A DNA stretch of 64,000 bases from Verrucomicrobiales bacterium. GTDB taxonomy: Bacteria; Verrucomicrobiota; Verrucomicrobiia; Limisphaerales; J093. This document shows positions 59,518 through 64,000 of this stretch, piece by piece. Under the pieces are notes generated by a model. That model was given only the letters and a program-made list of their open reading frames with translations, was not told the origin of the DNA and did no database searches. A program made the position numbers and the translations under genes. Positions within the stretch are counted from its first letter, which is position 1. Each line of letters begins with the position of its first letter. Location of the stretch: NCBI GenBank assembly GCA_024233305.1, contig JACKPV010000023.1:62001-126000 (forward strand), given 5' to 3'.

Positions 59518-60876
59518 ATGTTGAGACTGGCGCTCGCGTTTGCGCTGCTGATGGTCCCGTCGGCATCAACGACGGACGCGGTAGCCCCGGATTCCGCATC
59601 GGCGGCGGGTGACTGGTGGCAAGGAGCGAACGTCACGGGCGACTGGTTCGGCGCACGTTCGGGAATCGAGCAAGCCGGGTTGACGCCTTGGGCCGAATAC
59701 ACCGGCGAGTACTGGCGCGACACGACCGGTGGTCTCATGGTCGGGGAGGCGTACATGCACCTGTTTCAGTTCGGCGTGGACTGGTGTCCTGAACCGTTGA
59801 TCCCCGGCTGGCGCGGCGCGCAGTTCCGGTTCAGCGGCATCCAGGCGCACCAGACCCGCAGCGTCACCGGCACGTTGGTGGGCGATTTGAACGGGGTCAG
59901 CAACCTCGAAGCCCCGAACGGCTTCCGACTCTACGAGACCTGGCTGCAACAGTCCTTCGCGGACGGCCGATGGACCGTGCAGTTGGGCAACCTGCTGGTT
60001 GACGAGAGCTTCGCCGCCACGGAGTTCGGCGCGCTCCTGTTGAACGGCGGGTTCGGCTGGTCCCAGTTCATGGCCGCCAACACGCGCCGCCTCGTCCCGG
60101 CCTATCCCTTTCCCGCGCCCGGCATCCGGGTGGAATGGCAGCCCACGACCACAACCTATCTGCAGGTGGGCGCCTACGACGGTGATGCGCTCGACAACGC
60201 GGACGGCGAACTGTCGGGCAACCCGGACGGCATCCACTTCCATCTGGGCGGCAGCCAGGGGGTCTTCGCGATTGCCGAGTGCGGTTACCGGCTGAACCAG
60301 GCCCCCGACGACACCGGCCCGCCCGGCATCTATCGCCTCGGGGCGAGCTACCAATCCGGCCCTTTCGATGATCTGTATTACGACGATTACGGGGAGTCGT
60401 TCGTCGTCAGCGGTCGGCCGCCGCGCACGTTCGAGGGGGATGTGCTCGCCTACCTGGCCGTGGATCAAACCCTCTGGCGGGAAGAGCCGGGCGCGGATGA
60501 CGCCCAAGGCTTGGGCGCTTTCATCCGGCTCGGGGCGGGGGCGGCGGACCGGAACCCGTTCAACCTCGTCGTCGATGGCGGTCTGCACTATCAGGGTCTG
60601 CTACCCGGCCGGGACGATGATGCGCTTGCACTGGGCTGCATCTATGTCGCAGCGAGCGAGGATCGACGACGGCAGGAGCGGGACGATCGCGATTTCAACG
60701 GCGTCCCGATCACGCATCTGTCGGACTACGAGTTGGTGCTGGAACTCACCTATGCCGCCTGGATCACGCCCTGGTGGTACGTGCAGCCCGATGTGCAATG
60801 GGTGGCGCATCCGGGCGGATCGGCAGCGAACGAGGACGCCTGGATCATTGGCCTGCGGACCGGGCTGACCTTCTGA
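59518..60876 (+). CDS. OprB-family carbohydrate-selective porin
   Basis: From ATG 59518 the product is 452 aa, with a signal peptide (MLRLALAFALLMVPSA). The OprB opening NVTGDWFGARSGIEQAGLTPWAEYTGEYWRD is clear. Barrel strands follow, including WVQPDVQW-like VQPDVQWVAHPGG and the final LRTGLTF with C-terminal Phe. Another start at GTG 59446 overlaps the previous gene by four bases. The porin is probably an outer-membrane sugar channel. Linkage to feoAB is positional only. A CCCCG/CGGGG hairpin at 60884-60899 may end the transcript. Confidence 0.9.
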   Translation: MLRLALAFALLMVPSASTTDAVAPDSASAAGDWWQGANVTGDWFGARSGIEQAGLTPWAEYTGEYWRDTTGGLMVGEAYMHLFQFGVDWCPEPLIPGWRGAQFRFSGIQAHQTRSVTGTLVGDLNGVSNLEAPNGFRLYETWLQQSFADGRWTVQLGNLLVDESFAATEFGALLLNGGFGWSQFMAANTRRLVPAYPFPAPGIRVEWQPTTTTYLQVGAYDGDALDNADGELSGNPDGIHFHLGGSQGVFAIAECGYRLNQAPDDTGPPGIYRLGASYQSGPFDDLYYDDYGESFVVSGRPPRTFEGDVLAYLAVDQTLWREEPGADDAQGLGAFIRLGAGAADRNPFNLVVDGGLHYQGLLPGRDDDALALGCIYVAASEDRRRQERDDRDFNGVPITHLSDYELVLELTYAAWITPWWYVQPDVQWVAHPGGSAANEDAWIIGLRTGLTF

Positions 60877-61216
60877 CCGGGCACCCCGTGGCTGCGGGGC
60901 ATGGCGCCAAATGAGTCAACCGCAGTTCCAACGGGATTCCGATCCAAAGCCCGAGTTCGTCCCCCAGCCGCGGGGCAACCCTGGGCGGGCAAAACAACCT
61001 GATCGCAACGCCGACGGGGTTACGACCGGCAGTGTCCACCCCGGAGCCCCTTCCGCAACCCCAGACTTGCGCACGAAGTTCTTGCCTTTTCCTCCTCCGC
61101 ACGGGCGAAATACCGCCCATGCACGTTTCGCAACAGCCCTGTCGCCCCGGTAGACCGACGGGATCTTCCGGCTATCATCCCGGATAGGGGGTTGCCGGAA
61201 TCAGTCAGAATCACTT
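60877..61216. other. Gap between the porin gene and the cassette array
   Basis: No gene-like frame and no integrase is found here. A small hairpin CTATC...GATAG lies near 61172-61188. The AAC-containing arm expected for an attC ending at 61223 was not found, so the array could begin at an attI-like site, or at a divergent attC. Confidence 0.45.
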
Positions 61217-61223
61217 GTTCGCC
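61217..61223 (+). other. Candidate left recombination point of the cassette array
   Basis: GTTCGCC (a G-TTRRRY-like box) is the exact reverse complement of the GGCGAAC box at 62311-62317. This is expected for the two ends of one gene cassette. Recombination would be between 61217 and 61218. It may be attI or the 3' end of an attC. Confidence 0.55.
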
Positions 61224-61277
61224 AAAAACACAGACACGTCCAAAAAAGCCCTTGCGATGTCCTCTTTGGACGCTACA

Positions 61278-62309
61278 ATGTCTCTCGTGGACTCAATCAT
61301 TGCGTTTTGGAACAACAAGGGCGGCACCGGCAAGACTAGCCTGTCATTTCAGACAATTTGCCACTACGCGGACCGCAATCGGGATTCGCGCATTCTCGTT
61401 CTCGATGTCTGCCCACAGGCCAACCTGTCGGAACTATTTCTCGGAGGCCTCGTTCATGACGGCGGGTCATCTTTGCTTGAACGGCAGGGCCAGACGCCCC
61501 GCTGCACCGTCGGGGGATATTTCCAGCAACGACTCCCGAACCCGTACAGCACCCCGCAGATCGATCCCCTTGCGTTCATTACGACGCCTCATGAATACAA
61601 CTCCTCAGTCCCTGAGAATATCGACATCGTATGCGGCGATCCGCTGCTTGAATTGCAGGCTAATGCCATTTCGACCCTTGCCAACAACCGGATCCCAGGC
61701 ACGAACACGTGGGTCGAGGTGATTGATTGGATCTCTGACTTTCTCGAAGCCTGCGAGGACGACTATGATGTCGTGTTCATCGACGCCAACCCCAGTTTCT
61801 CGATCTATACTCAGATTGGCCTTTCGGCCTGCGACAAGATCGTCCTGCCGGTGATGGCCGACGACTCTTCACGGAGAGCAATCCAAAATGCATTCAGCCT
61901 GCTCTATGGACTCAGGCTGCCCTCAGAGATCTATGCTCAGCACGCATTTGCAACTCATCTCCAGGAGGAGGGGCGAACCCTCCCCAAGACGCATTTGATC
62001 GTGAAGAACCGTCTGACGCAGTACATGGGACCAGCATCCGCCTACAATGCCGTCTTGCAGTCAATCCAATCGGATATTTCAGCGCTAGTGAAGTCGCACC
62101 CGGATTACTTCTCGTTCACAAGGGTGGCTGACGGCATCGTAGATGTTCGCGACTTCCAGACCACCGGGGTGGTCGCGTTCGCACGCGGATGCCCCTTCTA
62201 CCAACTGCGTTCTGGGAAGCTGGACGTGGCAGGAAGGAGAATTCAAGTGAATGAAGATCAGCGCCTTCTGTGCGTCCGATCGATTGACGGCATCGTGCGC
62301 AAACTCTAA
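61278..62309 (+). CDS. Orphan ParA/MinD-like ATPase (copy 2, cassette-borne)
   Basis: From ATG 61278 the product is 343 aa. The deviant Walker A motif is AFWNNKGGTGKTS near residue 9-18, VLDVCPQANLSELF provides the A' motif (with Asp) and DYDVVFIDANPSFSIYTQIGL the Walker B region. The C-terminus (RGCPFYQLRSGKL) is unlike Soj. A start at 61257 (ATG) would add seven residues. It shares the NNKGGxGKT and PQANL signatures with the ATPase at 44770-45792. No ParB lies nearby. It ends two bases before the attC-like box at 62311. Confidence 0.82.
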   Translation: MSLVDSIIAFWNNKGGTGKTSLSFQTICHYADRNRDSRILVLDVCPQANLSELFLGGLVHDGGSSLLERQGQTPRCTVGGYFQQRLPNPYSTPQIDPLAFITTPHEYNSSVPENIDIVCGDPLLELQANAISTLANNRIPGTNTWVEVIDWISDFLEACEDDYDVVFIDANPSFSIYTQIGLSACDKIVLPVMADDSSRRAIQNAFSLLYGLRLPSEIYAQHAFATHLQEEGRTLPKTHLIVKNRLTQYMGPASAYNAVLQSIQSDISALVKSHPDYFSFTRVADGIVDVRDFQTTGVVAFARGCPFYQLRSGKLDVAGRRIQVNEDQRLLCVRSIDGIVRKL

Positions 62310-62310
62310 C

Positions 62311-62434
62311 GGCGAACAAGGCGTCGCTCCTAACACCTGCCCCCCGCGAGTTCAAGCCGCTATGATCCTTCTACCCTCAACTCACAATCGAAGGCGCGCC
62401 CACGGTCAGGCGTAGATGGACTTCGGCGTTCGGG
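62311..62434 (+). other. attC-like site 1
   Basis: The outer boxes are GGCGAAC (62311-62317) and GTTCGGG (62428-62434). The interior can pair imperfectly, including GAGTT and AACTC near 62352 and 62388. The fold is weaker than that of the next site. The complementarity of GGCGAAC with the cassette start at 61217 is the best support. Confidence 0.45.
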
Positions 62435-62456
62435 ATCGAAAGAGAAAGGACATGAC

Positions 62457-63377
62457 ATGCCGCGGTACTGGGTAATGGCTCCCGTTGAATCGAAACCATC
62501 AGGTCTATTCGACGCAGTATGGCAATTCGATCGTGACCAGAATTTGATTTCAATCGGGTGGAGCCAGCTTGGCGATATCACGGGCATGACAACTGAAGAA
62601 TTGGCCCAAGCCGTCTCTGCAGCATATCCAGACAAGCCTCCGCAGACCAAGGGGCTGTACACAAACATGTTGTGGGCGTTCTACCACGAGATGCTACCCG
62701 GTGATTACGTGATTGCACGGCGAGGGAGGAAGAATCTTGCCGGAGTGGGCAGGATTACCGGACCCGCCGCATACGCGCCGGGCCGGAATTCACACGTCAA
62801 ACATCCGGGATTCATAGACGTTGCTTGGCAAGACCAACCACGGGACAAAGCATTTCCAACAGTTGTTTTCCCCATGCACACGCTCGCGGAACTCTCCGAG
62901 GAGCAGTTCCGAAGCGTCGTCGACAGCTCTGGCCCTCCGATCACCCCACCCAAGGACGAACCCGAGGTCGAGAACCCGAGCGAGTTCGTTCTGGAGAAGT
63001 ATCTTGAGGATTTTATCGTCAGCAACTTTGCGACGATCTTCAAAGGACACTTGCGGGTTTTCGAGGATTCGGAAGGGAACGACGGTCAGCAGTATGCAAC
63101 CGACATCGGCCCCATCGATATACTGGCAGTCGATGCACAGTCCAACGCGTTCGTAGTGATTGAGTTGAAGAAGGGACGGCCCTCCGACAGAGTCGTAGGA
63201 CAGATCTTACGATACATGGGATGGGTGAAGAGGAATCTGTGTTCTGATGACCAGATAGTGAAAGGACTGATCATCTGTAGTTCTCACGATCCGAAACTGA
63301 CCTATGCCCTGGAAATGACGAACAATATCGACGTTCGATACTACAATGTGTCATTCAATTTGAGAGAGAATCCCTAA
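62457..63377 (+). CDS. PUA/EVE-like plus NucS-type PD-(D/E)xK nuclease
   Basis: The 306-aa product starts at ATG 62457 after an AAAGGA ribosome site at 62445-62450. Residues 1-150 resemble the EVE/PUA-like N-terminal domain of restriction proteins (FDAVWQFDRDQNLISIGW, GDYVIARRGRKNLAGVGRI). The C-terminal half is a NucS/EndoMS-like nuclease: IGPIDILAVDAQ, VVIELKKGRPSDRVVGQILRYMGWV gives the D, E-x-K and Gln-Tyr residues. Such proteins cleave foreign or mismatched DNA, and EVE-nuclease fusions are common in phage defence. Substrate modification sensing is an inference. The stop lies inside the attC-like box. Confidence 0.85.
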   Translation: MPRYWVMAPVESKPSGLFDAVWQFDRDQNLISIGWSQLGDITGMTTEELAQAVSAAYPDKPPQTKGLYTNMLWAFYHEMLPGDYVIARRGRKNLAGVGRITGPAAYAPGRNSHVKHPGFIDVAWQDQPRDKAFPTVVFPMHTLAELSEEQFRSVVDSSGPPITPPKDEPEVENPSEFVLEKYLEDFIVSNFATIFKGHLRVFEDSEGNDGQQYATDIGPIDILAVDAQSNAFVVIELKKGRPSDRVVGQILRYMGWVKRNLCSDDQIVKGLIICSSHDPKLTYALEMTNNIDVRYYNVSFNLRENP

Positions 63378-63460
63378 CCAGAGCGTGGAGCGCGACTTCG
63401 GGTTGGCCGCGCCGCTTCGCTCTGCGGACAACCCGAAGCGGCTCACGCTCGACGTTCGAT
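63372..63460 (+). other. attC-like site 2
   Basis: The boxes are CCCTAAC (63372-63378) and GTTCGAT (63454-63460). The arms fold strongly: GAGCGTG (63381-63387) with CACGCTC (63444-63450), and CTTCGGGTTG with CAACCCGAAG (63426 to 63439 area), with a few unpaired bases as in attC hairpins. Total length is 89 bp. The stop codon of the nuclease gene lies in the first box. Confidence 0.68.
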
Positions 63461-63463
63461 GCA

Positions 63464-63976
63464 ATGAGACTATCCATCGCCGCAGGGACGCTAACCATTC
63501 TGCTCTGTCTAAACGTCAGCGGGCAGACTGATTCAGCCGACTTGCTCTCGGACCCACTTCAAAACCTCGGCATCTCGGAGAGGCGGGAGGTGCCCCTCCC
63601 TCTGCCCCCTGATTCAGCGTTGGAGTTTTTTGAAGCGCTCCAATCCCTGGCGCAGACACCAGACCTGATCCGGCTCAGGTCACTCTATTGCTCAGAAGGA
63701 GATGAGGACCTCATCGTGGCATCGATGACTAACCTCGGGCGTGTCTTGAAAGAAGGGAACGACCAGAGGCTGGGATTCTGGCTGAAGGAGATCGACAAGC
63801 TTCCCGAGCGATCACGCGAGCTGTGGGGCGGGATGGTTAACAAACTCACGTCCCGCGAAGCGTCGGGTGTGTGCATGATCACAGTTCCTGGAGAAGCGAA
63901 GGTCATGATCGTAGTGCGACGTACCGATGAGGGCCTGAAGATCGTTGTTGAGGACCGAGTGCTCAGCAAGAGATGA
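63464..63976 (+). CDS. Small exported protein of unknown function (cassette gene)
   Basis: The 170-aa product has a signal peptide (MRLSIAAGTLTILLCLNVSG). The mature part is helical at first (LEFFEALQSLAQTPDLIRL, LGFWLKEIDKLPERSRELW), then ends with beta strands (VCMITVPGEAKVMIVVRRTDEGLKIVVEDRVL). No family is recognised. The start is 4 bp after the GTTCGAT box and the stop 4 bp before the ATCGAAC box, so the gene fills its unit as in integron cassettes. Confidence 0.75.
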   Translation: MRLSIAAGTLTILLCLNVSGQTDSADLLSDPLQNLGISERREVPLPLPPDSALEFFEALQSLAQTPDLIRLRSLYCSEGDEDLIVASMTNLGRVLKEGNDQRLGFWLKEIDKLPERSRELWGGMVNKLTSREASGVCMITVPGEAKVMIVVRRTDEGLKIVVEDRVLSKR

Positions 63977-63979
63977 AGC

Positions 63980-64000
63980 ATCGAACCATGAAGGGTGCAT
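63980..64000 (+). other. attC-like site 3 (left end only)
   Basis: ATCGAAC at 63980-63986 is the perfect reverse complement of GTTCGAT at 63454-63460. The rest of the site lies beyond the window. Confidence 0.5.

Larger units (their letters stand above)
61217..64000 (+). mobile_element. Candidate integron gene-cassette array without visible integrase
   Basis: Three units are seen: 61218-62428, 62429-63454 and 63455 to the window end. Each has one gene in the plus direction ending at the hairpin box, and a start box (GTTCGCC, GTTCGGG, GTTCGAT) that is complementary to the box after its gene (GGCGAAC, CCCTAAC, ATCGAAC) in 7, 6 and 7 of 7 positions. Stops lie within 1-7 bases of or inside these boxes. 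By eye the GC content is lower than that of the flanks. No integron integrase is in the window. Confidence 0.65.

Noticed and set aside
60911..61153. 80-codon frame in the gap before the cassette array
   Set aside because: Pro/Arg/Gly-rich, no ribosome site and no similarity to an integrase or any other family.
1..64000. CRISPR array
   Set aside because: No series of regularly spaced short direct repeats was found; the repeats present are dispersed singles or pairs.

Overview
The window looks like high-GC chromosome of a Verrucomicrobiota bacterium, probably a soil or freshwater member near Pedosphaerales/Limisphaerales. That is inferred from gene content, since there is no rRNA gene. The signs are secreted sulfatase, ThuA, DUF1080 and Calx-beta/Ig/lamin-tail proteins, a prepilin with a C-terminal H-x(n)-DG signature, an atypical sigma-70 factor, and a RAYT transposase element of a kind frequent in this phylum.

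Layout. 1-3.1 kb: two tandem related proteins, the second an ABC-2-like membrane protein. 3.1-6.7 kb: a small membrane protein, a Tat-exported phosphoesterase and an overlapping pair of AAA ATPase plus small TOPRIM-like protein (candidate defence module), preceded by a 17-bp perfect palindrome. 6.7-11 kb: a decayed GH127/LamG remnant, a DUF1080 hydrolase, a purine permease and an outer-membrane protein. 11-15.2 kb: a kinase-like protein cut at its 5' side by a RAYT element, then DUF1638 and ThuA genes. 15.3-28.3 kb: housekeeping (glnD, MBL hydrolase, sucA-sucB, FKBP) with a decayed prepilin and an 890-aa exported multidomain protein. 28.6-40.6 kb: sigma factor, two large divergent secreted proteins, Tat amidohydrolase, sodium/solute symporter and sulfatase, with dispersed repeats between them. 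40.8-47 kb: an accessory region with two LexA/S24-like paralogues that lack the catalytic Lys and the normal cleavage site, a membrane-anchored 615-aa protein between them, and an operon of a GHKL/AlbA_2 protein and an orphan ParA ATPase. 47.5-60.9 kb: polX, a radical SAM protein, a 1004-aa malectin-containing exported protein, an AraC regulator, a prepilin, feoA-feoB with a Cys-rich partner, and an OprB-type porin.

61.2-64 kb: three consecutive units have the anatomy of integron gene cassettes: one short gene each, all in the same direction, separated by imperfect hairpins of 89-124 bp whose outer boxes match the start of the cognate unit. They encode an orphan ParA-like ATPase, a PUA/EVE-like plus NucS-type nuclease, and a small exported protein. 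No integrase gene is visible, so this is either a CALIN-type array or the edge of an integron running off the right end. This is the most interesting region of the window.

Functions were assigned by reading motifs by eye. No database search was run.
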